From: Vibrio artabrorum
Lineage (GTDB): Bacteria; Pseudomonadota; Gammaproteobacteria; Enterobacterales; Vibrionaceae
Assembly: GCF_024347295.1 (NCBI RefSeq)
Contig: NZ_AP025458.1
Coordinates: 2,108,001 to 2,172,000, forward strand
Reading direction: 5' to 3'
Length of the DNA: 64,000 bases
Shown: positions 10,311-20,072 of the stretch, piece after piece
How the letters are laid out: each line of letters opens with the position of its first letter
How positions within the stretch are numbered: the first letter of the stretch is position 1
Position numbers and translations under genes: made by a program
Notes under the pieces: model-generated
The model's input: only the letters and a program-made list of their open reading frames with translations
Database searches by the model: none
Told to the model about the DNA's origin: nothing

Positions 10311-10387
10311 TGGCACGCCCTGAAGGATTCGAACCTTCGACCACCTCCTTAGAAGGGAGGTGCTCTATCCAGCTGAGCTAAGGGCGC
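10311..10387 (-). tRNA. tRNA-Arg (anticodon UCU)
   Basis: 77 nt with encoded CCA. The acceptor stem GCGCCCT pairs with AGGGCGT (terminal G-U). The D-loop is AGCTCAGCTGGATAGAGC, the anticodon arm CCTCC-CTTCTAA-GGAGG gives anticodon TCT, and the T-arm contains GGTTCGAATCC. The anticodon reads the AGA/AGG arginine codons, like E. coli argU. A terminator follows immediately, so it is a single-tRNA unit. No integrated element borders its 3' end. Confidence 0.97.
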
Positions 10388-10598
10388 GCTACAGGGACGA
10401 ATTATACGAATTAGAATCAGTAAAGCAACGGCTTTATGTAACATTATGATCTAAGTGAGTAAAAAAAGGGCAATAAGCCTATAGGTGTTGAAAATTAAGC
10501 CAAGGCAAACGTTTGCCTAATGGTAATTAAAAAGATTTTCTGGAATAATGCGCCAAAAACATCAGCCACTAACTTGAATATCAATAATAAGGAAATTC

Positions 10599-11456
10599 AT
10601 GACTGCTCAAAATATTGATGGAAAGCTAATCTCTCAAACGGTTCGTTCTGAAGTAGCAGCACGTGTAAAAGCACGTAATGAAGCTGGATTACGTGCTCCG
10701 GGTCTAGCGGTTGTTTTAGTGGGTGAAGACCCGGCTTCTCAAGTTTACGTTGGAAGTAAGCGAAAAGCGTGTGAAGAGGTTGGCTTCGTTTCTAAATCTT
10801 ACGATTTACCAGCCACTGCAACAGAAACAGAATTATTAGCCCTGGTCGATCAGCTAAACCAAGATCCAGAGATTGACGGTATTCTCGTTCAATTGCCTTT
10901 GCCTGCTGGTATCGATACAACCCACGTGCTCGAACGTATCACGCCAGAAAAAGACGTTGATGGTTTCCACCCATACAATGTCGGTCGCTTGGCTCAGCGG
11001 ATGCCTAAGTTACGTTCTTGTACACCAAAAGGCATTATCACGCTGCTTGGTCGTTACAACATCGATCTACGTGGTAAACATGCGGTTGTCGTTGGTGCCT
11101 CAAACATCGTTGGTCGCCCAATGACATTAGAACTACTTCTTGCTGGCTGCACCACAACCACATGTCACCGCTTCACCAAAGATCTTGAAGGTCATGTTCG
11201 TCAAGCGGATGTGGTTGTGGTTGCCGTAGGGAAACCAAATTTCATTCCCGGAGCTTGGATTAAGAAAGGCGCTGTCGTGGTCGATGTAGGCATTAACCGT
11301 TTAGATTCAGGTAAGCTGGTTGGCGACGTTGAATACGATGTCGCGAAAGAAAACGCAAGCTTCATCACTCCGGTACCCGGTGGTGTTGGTCCAATGACCG
11401 TTGCAAGCCTAATCGAGAACACCATGATTGCTTGTGAGCAATTTCACTCGAAATAA
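10599..11456 (+). CDS. folD: Bifunctional methylenetetrahydrofolate dehydrogenase/cyclohydrolase
   Basis: 285 residues. It interconverts 5,10-methylene-, methenyl- and 10-formyl-THF, supplying one-carbon units. The catalytic lysine K54 lies in [14 protein letters not shown], and the substrate region [10 protein letters not shown] and [11 protein letters not shown] follow. The NADP-binding segment is [13 protein letters not shown], and [18 protein letters not shown] is at the C-terminus. The start has an AAGGA ribosome site 7 bp upstream. It is monocistronic. The purU formyl-THF hydrolase elsewhere in the window uses a related cofactor pool. Confidence 0.97.
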   Translation: MTAQNIDGKLISQTVRSEVAARVKARNEAGLRAPGLAVVLVGEDPASQVYVGSKRKACEEVGFVSKSYDLPATATETELLALVDQLNQDPEIDGILVQLPLPAGIDTTHVLERITPEKDVDGFHPYNVGRLAQRMPKLRSCTPKGIITLLGRYNIDLRGKHAVVVGASNIVGRPMTLELLLAGCTTTTCHRFTKDLEGHVRQADVVVVAVGKPNFIPGAWIKKGAVVVDVGINRLDSGKLVGDVEYDVAKENASFITPVPGGVGPMTVASLIENTMIACEQFHSK

Positions 11457-11506
11457 CGCACAAACGGCAACATAGATCGCGACACCTACCGTGACGTCAA
11501 CAGACT

Positions 11507-11543
11507 AAAAAAGCCGCAATGTCATGCTCATTGCGGCTTTTTT
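11507..11543. terminator. Bidirectional terminator between folD and the antiporter gene
   Basis: AAAAAAGCCGCAATG pairs with CATTGCGGCTTTTTT over a 7-nt loop. It serves folD (+), and the T-run is also readable on the minus strand for the antiporter gene, whose stop is about 105 bp away. Confidence 0.92.
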
Positions 11544-11649
11544 GATAAGAAGTGTCGATAAGTCGTTATTCTACAATCAAAATTTCTAACGACGTTATCG
11601 AGTGTTTTAACAAGCTAGGATGACCCGTTATTGACTACGATTGGTATTA

Positions 11650-13455
11650 TTACACTTTATTTTGTTCAAGCTGCTGTGGAGCGGGTAATAAACTAATGAT
11701 TTCGCATTCTGTCGATATCAACTTATCCAAATCAGAACCTTGTGTAACTAAGCGGAACTCACCGTTAGTAATCACACCAAGTGGAATGGCTTTAGGGTAA
11801 AGAGTATTAAATTCATTAAGGTCAAACGCTTCTGTTAAACCTGTACTCTTAATTTGACTGCCTTGAGCCATCAGCGAATTCAGTTTCGAATACGTCATCC
11901 CTTCCGCAAACAAACGCCGGTTTTTACTGCGACTCACATGATGCCTTTCGTGCTTAGTCTCTGATGACTCAAGTTCAAACACTTTGTTGTCACCAAATTC
12001 ACCCTGATAGTGCATACTGACTAATGGGTTCGTTTGACGATAAGGCGAAACAATCATGGCACGCCCTATCCCATCCAACTCGAGATTAATTTCTGCGTGG
12101 CTTGAGGCTGGATTACCGAAATAGACATTCAGGTTTTCCATCCGAGCCAAGCGAATGCTTTCCCAGTTGGTATCGGTAAGCACACTGTTAATGTTGTGTG
12201 TGGCCAAGATTTTAGCTAACTGTCTAGCAAAAAGAGTCGCACCAAAGAAAACCACACCTTGTGCTTTCTCTTGTGTCACTCCTAATCTTCTTGCCCACCA
12301 ACTTGCAGTCAGGCTCTGAATCACAACCGTACCAATGATGACCAAAAACACCATAGGGACCAGCAAATCCGCCCCTTCAATTAATTGCTTTTCTTGGAGC
12401 TTAATAGCAAACAATGAAGAAACGGCAGCGGCGACGATCCCGCGAGGTGCCATCCAACTTAGGAACCATTTCTCGGCTGAAGTAAGATCGGTGCCGATCC
12501 CGCTGAGCCAAACACTCAAAGGACGAGCGACAAGCATAACAACCGCTAATAAGCCCACACCGCCCCAACCTATCGAGAGAAAATGCCCCGAATCCAATCG
12601 ACTCGCTAACAGAATAAACAGGGCTGAGATCAGTAACACCGTCAGAGTTTCTTTAAACTCGATAATATCTTCAAGATCCAAACTTTTCACATTGGCTAGC
12701 CAAATCCCCATGATCGTCACAGTTAGTAAACCAGACTCTTCACTCAGGTCGTTTGAAAAGGAAAATGCGCCCAACATTAACGTCAGGACGGCTACGTTAC
12801 GCAAATAATGCGGCACCCAATGCCCTTGCAGCATTTTGGCTATCACATAGCCACCGATGATCCCTAAGCTTAAACCTATGGACAGAGTCAGCCCTAATGC
12901 GGACAGTACATGGCTCGTCGGATCGGCTGAAGAGACAATGTATTCGTAAACGAGAACGGCAAACAGTGCGCCAATCGGATCTATCACTATCCCTTCCCAT
13001 CGCAAGATACTGCCTAACGAAGATTTAGGCTGAATGCTTCGCAACATCGGAACAATAACCGTCGGGCCTGTCACCACAACTAATGCACCAAATAAAGCCG
13101 CTAATGGCCAACTGAAATCCACAAAGTAGTGAGCTCCAATAACAATGCACACCCATGTAATCAACATGCCGAAACTCACCAAGTGAGTCACCATCCGACC
13201 ATGCCCTCTGATTTCTTTGAAATTCAAGGTCAACGCGCCTTCAAATAGAATGATGGCGACACCTAATGAAATCAATGGGAACAACACATCGCCAAAGATG
13301 ACATCAGGATTGAGGATATTTAACCCCGGACCGAGTAGCAAACCAACGATCAAGAGTGGAAGAATGGCAGGCACTCGTAAACGCCAGCCTAATAACTGGC
13401 ACGCTAAGGACAAAAGCCCTATTAGCGCTAAGGAAGAAGTGATCGACAAATCCAT
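11650..13455 (-). CDS. CPA1/NhaP-type cation:proton antiporter with C-terminal RCK-like domain
   Basis: 601 residues. Residues 1 to about 390 form a 12-13 segment membrane domain of the sodium/proton exchanger family. It has IILFEGALTLNF (about 69-80), VVTGPTVIVPML (about 127-138) and the ion-binding EGIVIDPIGA with D159. The cytoplasmic part (about 395-600) resembles a TrkA-N/RCK fold (GVVFFGATLFARQLAKIL, then a strand ending in a conserved acidic position), which usually gates transport in response to nucleotide or ligand. The ion (Na+ or K+) cannot be told from sequence. It is a single-gene unit after the MltB-like gene's terminator. Confidence 0.88.
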   Translation of the reverse strand: MDLSITSSLALIGLLSLACQLLGWRLRVPAILPLLIVGLLLGPGLNILNPDVIFGDVLFPLISLGVAIILFEGALTLNFKEIRGHGRMVTHLVSFGMLITWVCIVIGAHYFVDFSWPLAALFGALVVVTGPTVIVPMLRSIQPKSSLGSILRWEGIVIDPIGALFAVLVYEYIVSSADPTSHVLSALGLTLSIGLSLGIIGGYVIAKMLQGHWVPHYLRNVAVLTLMLGAFSFSNDLSEESGLLTVTIMGIWLANVKSLDLEDIIEFKETLTVLLISALFILLASRLDSGHFLSIGWGGVGLLAVVMLVARPLSVWLSGIGTDLTSAEKWFLSWMAPRGIVAAAVSSLFAIKLQEKQLIEGADLLVPMVFLVIIGTVVIQSLTASWWARRLGVTQEKAQGVVFFGATLFARQLAKILATHNINSVLTDTNWESIRLARMENLNVYFGNPASSHAEINLELDGIGRAMIVSPYRQTNPLVSMHYQGEFGDNKVFELESSETKHERHHVSRSKNRRLFAEGMTYSKLNSLMAQGSQIKSTGLTEAFDLNEFNTLYPKAIPLGVITNGEFRLVTQGSDLDKLISTECEIISLLPAPQQLEQNKV

Positions 13456-13510
13456 TTTGCCTCCTAAATATGGGGACTGCCAATGGCAAAAATCTAAAAT
13501 AAATGCAGAG

Positions 13511-13538
13511 AAAAAGGACTCCGAGGAGTCCTTTATAT
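13511..13538 (-). terminator. Terminator after the lytic transglycosylase gene
   Basis: AAAGGACTCC pairs perfectly with GGAGTCCTTT over a 2-nt centre, with a T-run on the minus strand. It lies 50 bp past the stop codon. Confidence 0.85.
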
Positions 13539-13586
13539 CATTTGGCCTATGATAGGCTAAATGCTATTCAAAACAGAGTTAGTCTC

Positions 13587-14585
13587 TTAATCAAACTTAA
13601 TTCTGTCAGCTAAATGGCTAACGGCTAAAGCAAAGTAATAAGAGCGATTCCACTTCATTAACACATTGTAGTTGTTGTAAACGAGGTATGCGCGACCCGC
13701 TTCGTCATCCGGCATAATCAACCAAGCTTTGATGTCTTCATCTAACATTGGAAGTGGGCGATCGTCGTAACGCTTGATACCAAGTTCAGACCACTCTTTT
13801 AGGTATTTCGCTTTCCCTTCACCTCGTCCTTGTAGGTCAAGAGACACCGTTGATGGCACATGAACCTGACGACCCCAAGTATATTTGTCATCCCAACCCG
13901 ATTTGCTGAGATACTTGGCCGCCGAAGCAAAGACATCTTCTTCGGTTCCCCAAATATCTTTCTTTCCGTCACCATTACCATCAGCGGCATAAGCAAGAAA
14001 TGAGCTTGGCATAAACTGAGGTTGTCCCATCGCGCCTGCCCACGATCCTTTCATATCTTTAGGGGCAATATGACCTTGTTCGAGAATCGTCAATGCCGCC
14101 ATCGCTTCTTTACGGAAAAATGCTTCTCTACGCCCCTCATAAGCCATCGTCGTCAAAGCATCGATAACACTGTAATGGCCCGTGAACTGACCAAAATTAC
14201 TCTCTACGCCCCATAGAGCGACAATGAATCTCGGCTGCACACCGTATTCATCGCCAATGCGCTTTAGCGCTTGATAGTGTTGTTTATACAACGATTTCGC
14301 TTGTTTCACTTTCCAACCAGGGACAGCTCGTGGAATATACTCATCCAACGTCAGTTTCTTTTCGGGTTGATTTTTGTCCGCTTTCACCGCTCTGGGCTTA
14401 AACGTCACGCCATCGAAAGCTTCATCAATGATCGCTTCAGAAATACCTTGCTCTCGGCCTTGTTGCTTTAATGTTTCCACATACTGTTCAAAGCTGACAC
14501 CTTCAGCTTGAACTGAAGCAATGGTTAGGCTATTACCCAAAAGTAACGCCGATAGTGCCAATATCGTTTTTGAAAATTTATACAA
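13587..14585 (-). CDS. MltB-family lytic murein transglycosylase (soluble type)
   Basis: 332 residues starting at a TTG, with a strong AAGGAGG site 8 bp upstream. The TTG start gives a clean signal peptide, MYKFSKTILALSALLLGNSL, cleaved near TIASVQA. A GTG 33 bp upstream overlaps the ycgL stop (GTGA) and is the alternative. The protein cleaves peptidoglycan to 1,6-anhydromuropeptides: the catalytic glutamate is E128 in LWGVESNFGQ, followed by AYEGRREAFFRKEAMAAL and GSWAGAMGQPQFMPSSF. There is no lipobox cysteine, so unlike E. coli MltB it is probably periplasmic and soluble. It is translationally close to ycgL. Confidence 0.88.
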   Translation of the reverse strand: MYKFSKTILALSALLLGNSLTIASVQAEGVSFEQYVETLKQQGREQGISEAIIDEAFDGVTFKPRAVKADKNQPEKKLTLDEYIPRAVPGWKVKQAKSLYKQHYQALKRIGDEYGVQPRFIVALWGVESNFGQFTGHYSVIDALTTMAYEGRREAFFRKEAMAALTILEQGHIAPKDMKGSWAGAMGQPQFMPSSFLAYAADGNGDGKKDIWGTEEDVFASAAKYLSKSGWDDKYTWGRQVHVPSTVSLDLQGRGEGKAKYLKEWSELGIKRYDDRPLPMLDEDIKAWLIMPDDEAGRAYLVYNNYNVLMKWNRSYYFALAVSHLADRIKFD

Positions 14586-14614
14586 TGACCATTCCTCCTT
14601 GAATAGGGTGACTA

Positions 14615-14905
14615 TCACTCATCATCTTGAGCATTATGTTGAGCTTTACGCTCTTTGTGTCGTTCAAGTTCGTTGACAGGCGGAGGCGGAACTTGCAAAA
14701 AGAAACCATCGGTATTGAGTGACTCTCTCACTTTGTCGATGTTCACTTGCGCTAACTTTCGGCCGTCCATTTTAATTACCATGACAAAACTAGGTTTACC
14801 AAACATTTGCATCAATGCGTCAGGAACTTGTGAAAAATCATCCTTTTTGGGGATATAAAGATATGTTCCTTCTTTCTTTGAACTCTTATATATAGAACAC
14901 AGCAT
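14615..14905 (-). CDS. ycgL: YcgL domain protein
   Basis: 96 residues, full length for the YcgL family: [20 protein letters not shown] at the N-terminus, [13 protein letters not shown] in the middle and a proline stretch [14 protein letters not shown] near the C-terminus. The structure of the E. coli protein is known but its function is not. It lies upstream of the MltB-like gene with its stop close to or overlapping that gene's start, and close to minCDE on the opposite strand, an arrangement shared with other gammaproteobacteria. Confidence 0.9.
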   Translation of the reverse strand: MLCSIYKSSKKEGTYLYIPKKDDFSQVPDALMQMFGKPSFVMVIKMDGRKLAQVNIDKVRESLNTDGFFLQVPPPPVNELERHKERKAQHNAQDDE

Positions 14906-15127
14906 GACAAACCTTTTTAAATGTTTATGACTACAAAACTCTCACTTGCGAGAGCTATAGTTTATGTTAGGGAAATTTTGGGAACAAAACGTTCATTTGA
15001 CAACAAGATTACTTGCTGTGCTTGGTTTGGGAATATAACATGATAAGTCTCGTTTCAGGCAATGCCCTTTATTTTTTATTAATAAAGAATTGTTACCCAT
15101 TCGCTATTGAGGTCCTGTAGTTTTTCG

Positions 15128-15790
15128 ATGCCTAGTAACCCAGATCTAAAAGGTAGTAGTTTTACGCTATCTGTTTTGCACTTATCCGATGATCAAGTCG
15201 AAAATGCAGTCTCTTTTCTTCAAGAGAAAGTCGACCAAGCACCGACGTTTTTCGCCGCAGCCCCTGTTGTTATAAATATCAGCAAAGTGGTTGGCGATAT
15301 TGATTTCGTGCAACTAAAAAATGGCATATCTCAAGCGGGAATGATTCCCGTTGGCGTAACGGGTTGCTCAGATAAACGCATGCAAAACCTAGCTAAAGAA
15401 GCAGGATTCGCCGTGATGACGGCAAGCAAGTCGCCATCTCAAGCTCCTGCCCAAATGGCACCGATTAAAGTCGTCAGAACCCCGATTCGTTCTGGTCAGC
15501 AAGTGTATGCCAAAGATGGTGATTTGCTGATTCTTAGTCATGTGAGTGCAGGCGCGGAAGTGATTGCTGATGGCAGCATCCATATTCATGGCACGCTACG
15601 TGGCCGTGCGATTGCAGGAGCAAGTGGCCAATCTGACGCGAAAATAATTTGTAATGATTTACAAGCTGAGTTGGTTTCGATTGCTGGTAATTACTGGCTC
15701 AGCGACCAAATTGATAGCGAATACTGGCAGAAAAAAACCATGTTCAGTATGGCAAACGGTGTATTACACGTTGATGTCATCGCAATATAA
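15128..15790 (+). CDS. minC: Septum site-determining protein MinC
   Basis: 220 residues from the ATG giving [20 protein letters not shown], which matches the E. coli start region; a TTG 21 bp upstream is also in frame but adds an unrelated segment. MinC inhibits FtsZ assembly away from midcell. The N-terminal FtsZ-binding domain covers about 1-105. The C-terminal beta-helix (from about 115) includes [36 protein letters not shown] and the MinD-binding region. It is the first gene of minCDE: minD starts 22 bp later and minE follows. Confidence 0.96.
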   Translation: MPSNPDLKGSSFTLSVLHLSDDQVENAVSFLQEKVDQAPTFFAAAPVVINISKVVGDIDFVQLKNGISQAGMIPVGVTGCSDKRMQNLAKEAGFAVMTASKSPSQAPAQMAPIKVVRTPIRSGQQVYAKDGDLLILSHVSAGAEVIADGSIHIHGTLRGRAIAGASGQSDAKIICNDLQAELVSIAGNYWLSDQIDSEYWQKKTMFSMANGVLHVDVIAI

Positions 15791-15812
15791 GAGAAATAAA
15801 AGGAAAACAAGA

Positions 15813-16625
15813 ATGGCACGCATTATCGTTGTAACGTCAGGCAAAGGCGGGGTAGGCAAAACGACCTCCAGTGCAGCTATTGCCTCAGGACTGGCTTTAA
15901 AAGGGAAAAAAACCGCAGTTATCGACTTTGACATCGGTCTGCGTAACCTAGATTTAATCATGGGTTGTGAGCGCCGCGTTGTGTACGATTTTGTGAACGT
16001 TATCAATGGTGAAGCAACGCTAAACCAAGCGATGATCAAAGATAAGCGTACAGAGAACCTGTTCATTCTTCCTGCATCTCAAACTCGCGATAAAGATGCC
16101 CTGACGAAAGATGGGGTTCGTCGTGTGTTTGATGAACTGGATGAAATGGGCTTTGATTTTATCATTTGTGACTCTCCTGCTGGCATCGAGCAAGGAGCTC
16201 TGATGGCGCTGTATTTTGCGGATGAAGCCATTGTAACCACCAACCCTGAAGTTTCTTCAGTTCGCGATTCAGACCGTATTTTAGGCATCCTTGACTCGAA
16301 GTCTCGACGCTCTGAAGACGGATTAGAGCCAGTGAAAACACACCTTCTACTGACACGCTACAACCCTGCACGTGTCAACCAAGGCGAAATGCTCAGTGTT
16401 GAAGACGTTGAAGAGATTTTGCACATTTCTCTACTGGGTGTGATTCCAGAGAGTCAAGCAGTACTGAACGCGTCAAACAAGGGTGTGCCTGTCATTTTTG
16501 ACGAAGCAACCGACGCCGGTATGGCTTACAATGATACAGTAGAACGACTACTGGGTAGCCAAGTGGACTTCCGTTTCTTAACGGAGCAAAAGAAAGGCAT
16601 CTTCAAAAGACTGTTCGGGGGCTAA
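15813..16625 (+). CDS. minD: Septum site-determining protein MinD
   Basis: 270 residues from the ATG giving MARIIVVTSGKGGVGKTTSS, with an AAAAGGA site 9 bp upstream; the longer open frame upstream overlaps minC and is not used. MinD is the ParA-type membrane ATPase that recruits MinC and oscillates with MinE. The deviant Walker A is KGGVGKTT at residues 11-18, and switch segments DFDIGLRNLD and DSPAGIEQGA are present. A C-terminal amphipathic membrane-targeting helix ends KKGIFKRLFGG. It lies between minC and minE in one operon. Confidence 0.97.
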   Translation: MARIIVVTSGKGGVGKTTSSAAIASGLALKGKKTAVIDFDIGLRNLDLIMGCERRVVYDFVNVINGEATLNQAMIKDKRTENLFILPASQTRDKDALTKDGVRRVFDELDEMGFDFIICDSPAGIEQGALMALYFADEAIVTTNPEVSSVRDSDRILGILDSKSRRSEDGLEPVKTHLLLTRYNPARVNQGEMLSVEDVEEILHISLLGVIPESQAVLNASNKGVPVIFDEATDAGMAYNDTVERLLGSQVDFRFLTEQKKGIFKRLFGG

Positions 16626-16631
16626 TACGCA

Positions 16632-16895
16632 ATGTCATTATTAGAGTTTTTTAGACCACAGAAAAAGACGACCGCAAATCTAGCTAAAGAGCGTTTGCAG
16701 ATCATTGTTGCCGAGCGCCGTAGTCATGACGACCCCGCTCCATCGTACTTACCGCAACTGAAAGAAGACATCTTGAAGTGCATTGCGAAGTACGTTGATG
16801 TCGACCCGTCGATGGTTGATCTGACGTTCGAACACAAAGATGACGACATCTCAGTACTCGAGCTGAACGTTAAACTTCCAGAAGAAGAGCGATAG
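16632..16895 (+). CDS. minE: Cell division topological specificity factor MinE
   Basis: 87 residues, normal length. The N-terminal membrane and MinD-binding segment is [20 protein letters not shown], followed by [10 protein letters not shown], which is the anti-MinCD contact helix, and a C-terminal dimerisation domain with [16 protein letters not shown]. It stimulates the MinD ATPase and drives pole-to-pole oscillation. It starts 6 bp after minD, is the last gene of minCDE, and is followed by a terminator. Confidence 0.96.
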   Translation: MSLLEFFRPQKKTTANLAKERLQIIVAERRSHDDPAPSYLPQLKEDILKCIAKYVDVDPSMVDLTFEHKDDDISVLELNVKLPEEER

Positions 16896-16942
16896 CCTTT
16901 CTGTTCGAAATCGACCAGCCGTCTGTGGCTTATGTCGACGGA

Positions 16943-16973
16943 ATAAAAAAGAGAGCCTAGGCTCTCTTTTTTG
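16943..16973. terminator. Bidirectional terminator between minE and rnd
   Basis: AAAAAAGAGAGCC-TA-GGCTCTCTTTTTT, a near-perfect palindrome with T-runs on both strands. The genes converge. Confidence 0.9.
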
Positions 16974-17024
16974 TATCGGTCATTGAATCACTGTCACTCA
17001 ATTCGAGTGTATAACAACAAGCGG

Positions 17025-18143
17025 TTATTTGATCGCTTTACTCAGCTTCTCACCAACCACATCTAAACGCCAGCCTTGCATCACATCAGGTAACTTCTCT
17101 GGGTTACGATTGTGCTTCCACACCCAACTTAACACTTGGTTAAGTTGCTTCTTCGACGCCAAAAACTCAGTTGCTAAGCCACTGTGTTGCGATGCGACTT
17201 TCACTTCATCTTTCAACACTTTGAACAGCTGTTTGTAACCTGGGTGGTCCATCAGACGTTCTACTGGCGCTGGGTACTCTTCTTCTGGCGTATGCTCAGC
17301 CAATTTCACGATGGAGCTGATCTTGGCGCCATGGCGACGCACAGAGCGGTAATCAAAACCTTCTTGCTCCATATGCTTAGGATCTTTGATCGCGAATCGA
17401 GCCACTGCCCATAAGTCTTGTTCTTTAAAGACAAAGTTCAATGCCAAATCACGCTTAATCGCTTCTTTTAGACGCCAAGTTGCTAAAGGTCTCAAAATTG
17501 CTAACTGTTGAGGTTTTAGCTGCCACGCGCCTTTAATATCAAGGTAAGCGTTGTCTGGGTTTGCTTTACGGATGCGCTTAGCCACTTGTAAATCAGACTC
17601 TTGTTGCGCCGCTTCCCACCAGCCCGCTTCCATCACTTTTTCGAGAAGCTTGTTGTACATTGGCATCAAGTAGTGAACATCTGCGGCAGCATAGTCGAGT
17701 TGCTTTTGAGAAAGTGGACGAGCTAGCCAGTCAGTACGAGATTCACTCTTATCTAGGTCAACACCAACAAACTCTGAAACCAGAGCCGCAAAGCCCGTTG
17801 ATAAGCCATAACCTAAGAATGCCGCCATGATCTGCGTATCAACCATTGGCGTTGGTGTGCAACCAAATGCGTTTTGGAAGACTTCTAAATCTTCGCCACA
17901 CGCGTGCAGCACTTTCAATACTGAAGCGTCTTTCAACAGCCCAACAAAGGGAGTCATTTCATCAAGAGCAATAGGATCAATCAGTGACAGCGTTTCACCA
18001 TCAAATAACTGAATTAAGCCTAATTGAGGGTAATAGGTTCTTGTACGAACGAACTCTGTATCAAGCATAACAACATCGGCTTCACGTGCTTGTTGGCAAA
18101 CTCGCTCAAGGTCTTTCACTTGGGTAATGATTTGATAATCCAC
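17025..18143 (-). CDS. rnd: Ribonuclease D
   Basis: 372 residues from a GTG with a GAGAG site 5 bp upstream, giving MDYQIITQVKDLERVCQQ like E. coli Rnd. The frame is open to 18206, but that extension would overlap the fadD terminator, so it is rejected. RNase D trims the 3' ends of tRNA precursors. DEDD exonuclease residues D28 and E30 lie in MLDTEFVRTRTYYPQLGLIQ, with further motifs at LHACGEDLEVF and YAAADVHYLMPMY. Two HRDC-type helical domains form the C-terminal half (about 205-372). It follows fadD on the same strand, as in E. coli. Confidence 0.93.
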   Translation of the reverse strand: MDYQIITQVKDLERVCQQAREADVVMLDTEFVRTRTYYPQLGLIQLFDGETLSLIDPIALDEMTPFVGLLKDASVLKVLHACGEDLEVFQNAFGCTPTPMVDTQIMAAFLGYGLSTGFAALVSEFVGVDLDKSESRTDWLARPLSQKQLDYAAADVHYLMPMYNKLLEKVMEAGWWEAAQQESDLQVAKRIRKANPDNAYLDIKGAWQLKPQQLAILRPLATWRLKEAIKRDLALNFVFKEQDLWAVARFAIKDPKHMEQEGFDYRSVRRHGAKISSIVKLAEHTPEEEYPAPVERLMDHPGYKQLFKVLKDEVKVASQHSGLATEFLASKKQLNQVLSWVWKHNRNPEKLPDVMQGWRLDVVGEKLSKAIK

Positions 18144-18179
18144 AAAAACTCTCACTGATTTACTTTGATTGTCGGATAC

Positions 18180-18208
18180 AAAAATGCCGACATTAACTGT
18201 CGGCATTC
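18180..18208 (-). terminator. Rho-independent terminator after fadD
   Basis: AATGCCGACA pairs perfectly with TGTCGGCATT over a 5-nt loop, followed on the minus strand by TTTTTG. It lies between fadD and the rnd start. Confidence 0.9.
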
Positions 18209-18272
18209 TAACACCATTTTTCAGCGCTCGCTTAGATTAAGCGCCTGAACGATTTCAGGTGCACCCCAAGCA

Positions 18273-19967
18273 TTACTCACTTGCGCGTTTGGCAAGCTCT
18301 GCGTCGTTTTCTTCACGAAGCACTCGGCGCAAGATTTTGCCTACATTGGTTTTTGGTAGTTCTTCACGGAACTCAATCAATTTAGGGATCTTGTAACCCG
18401 TTAGGTGTTCACGACAGTGTGCGATAATGTCTTCTTTGGTTAGGCTAGGATCACGCTTCACAACATAGATCTTAACCAACTCACCAGACACTTCATGAGG
18501 TTGACCAATAGCGGCCACTTCTAACACTTTGCCATGAAGAGCCACTACGTCTTCAATTTCGTTCGGGTAAACATTGAAGCCTGACACAAGAATCATGTCT
18601 TTCTTACGGTCAACGATGTACAACAAGCCTTCGTCATCAAACTTGACGATATCACCAGTCGATAACCAACCCTCTTGGTCGATCACTTCTTTGGTCGCTT
18701 CAGGACGCTGCCAGTAGCCTTGCATCACTTGTGGACCACGAACCTGCAATTCACCCACTTGGTCATTACCAACCACTTTACCTTCATCATCCACAATACG
18801 AACTTCTGTCGATGGTACCGGTAGACCGATTGCCCCCGTGTAGTCTTGTAGATCGTATGGGTTACCTGTGACCAAAGGAGCACATTCGGTTAAACCATAA
18901 CCTTCTAAAAGGTGAACGCCTGTTGCTTTCTTCCATTGCTCAGCAACAGCGCGTTGAACCGCCATACCACCGCCAACAGATAAACGCATATTACTGAAAT
19001 CCAATTCGTGGAAATCTTCGTTATTCACGAGCGCGTTGAACAAAGTGTTTACGCCGGTAATCGCAGTAAACGGAACCTTTTGCAGCTCTTTAATAAAGCC
19101 GGGAATGTCACGCGGGTTCGTAATCAGAAGGTTGCGCCCCCCCATCTCAATAAACAGTAAACAGTTCACCGTTAGTGCGAACACGTGGTAAAGCGGCAAT
19201 GCCGTTACGACCAATTCACGGCCTTCTTGCAGCACAGGGCTGTATGCCCCTTTCGCTTGAAGGACGTTCGCAATCATATTGCGGTGCGTTAAGATTGCCC
19301 CCTTCGCTACCCCTGTTGTCCCCCCGGTGTACTGTAAGAATGCGATGTCATCGCCCGCCATAAATGGCTTCACGTACTGTAGACGACGGCCCTTATGCAA
19401 TGCTTTTCTAAATGAGATAGCACCCGGTAGATCGTACTTAGGTACCATACCTTTTACGTATTTCACGACGAAGTCGACAATCGTCCCTTTCGCTCGTGGT
19501 AGCATTTGCCCAAGGCTGGTTAAAACAACGTGTTTAACCGGTGTTTTGTCAACGACCTTCTCTAGCGTACTCGCAAAGTTAGAAACGATCACAATCGTCT
19601 TGGCACCAGAATCATTCAGCTGATGTTCAAGTTCACGAGGCGTATACAGTGGGTTGACGTTCACAGCAATCATACCGGCACGTAATACACCAAAAAGTGC
19701 AATTGGGTATTGCAGCAAGTTTGGCATCATCAGTGCAACACGATCGCCCTTCTTCAGTTTTAGATCATTCTGTAAATAAGCCGCAAAAGCACGACTGCGC
19801 TCTTCAAGCTTACGGAATGTCATAATAGATCCCATGTTCTCGAATGCTGGTTGGTCGGCGTACTTCTGTACCGACTGTTCAAACATTTCAATAAGAGATG
19901 GGTACTGATCTGGATTGATCGTCTCTGGTACGTCACTTGGATAACGTGAAAGCCAAGGTTTATCCAC
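18273..19967 (-). CDS. fadD: Long-chain fatty acid-CoA ligase
   Basis: 564 residues from a GTG, with GAGGAG about 9 bp upstream. It activates imported fatty acids to acyl-CoA at the inner membrane, the entry to beta-oxidation. The ATP-binding P-loop [12 protein letters not shown] is at about 213-224. [13 protein letters not shown] and the adenylate-forming [20 protein letters not shown] motif follow, then the C-terminal [10 protein letters not shown] and the catalytic lysine in [11 protein letters not shown]. FadR and CRP commonly control it; I did not find a convincing FadR box. It precedes rnd as in E. coli, but is separated by a terminator. Confidence 0.96.
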   Translation of the reverse strand: MDKPWLSRYPSDVPETINPDQYPSLIEMFEQSVQKYADQPAFENMGSIMTFRKLEERSRAFAAYLQNDLKLKKGDRVALMMPNLLQYPIALFGVLRAGMIAVNVNPLYTPRELEHQLNDSGAKTIVIVSNFASTLEKVVDKTPVKHVVLTSLGQMLPRAKGTIVDFVVKYVKGMVPKYDLPGAISFRKALHKGRRLQYVKPFMAGDDIAFLQYTGGTTGVAKGAILTHRNMIANVLQAKGAYSPVLQEGRELVVTALPLYHVFALTVNCLLFIEMGGRNLLITNPRDIPGFIKELQKVPFTAITGVNTLFNALVNNEDFHELDFSNMRLSVGGGMAVQRAVAEQWKKATGVHLLEGYGLTECAPLVTGNPYDLQDYTGAIGLPVPSTEVRIVDDEGKVVGNDQVGELQVRGPQVMQGYWQRPEATKEVIDQEGWLSTGDIVKFDDEGLLYIVDRKKDMILVSGFNVYPNEIEDVVALHGKVLEVAAIGQPHEVSGELVKIYVVKRDPSLTKEDIIAHCREHLTGYKIPKLIEFREELPKTNVGKILRRVLREENDAELAKRASE

Positions 19968-20072
19968 TATGTTACTCCTCGTTTATCAGCTTACGACTGC
20001 TCGCCGCTATTTGTCATTGCGGTATTACAGCACAGCTTTAGTGCATGAGCACTAAAAGGCTCAAACACTTGT

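Noticed and set aside
12335..12808. 157-codon antisense ORF inside the antiporter gene
   Set aside because: A shadow of a strong membrane-protein gene, no independent support.
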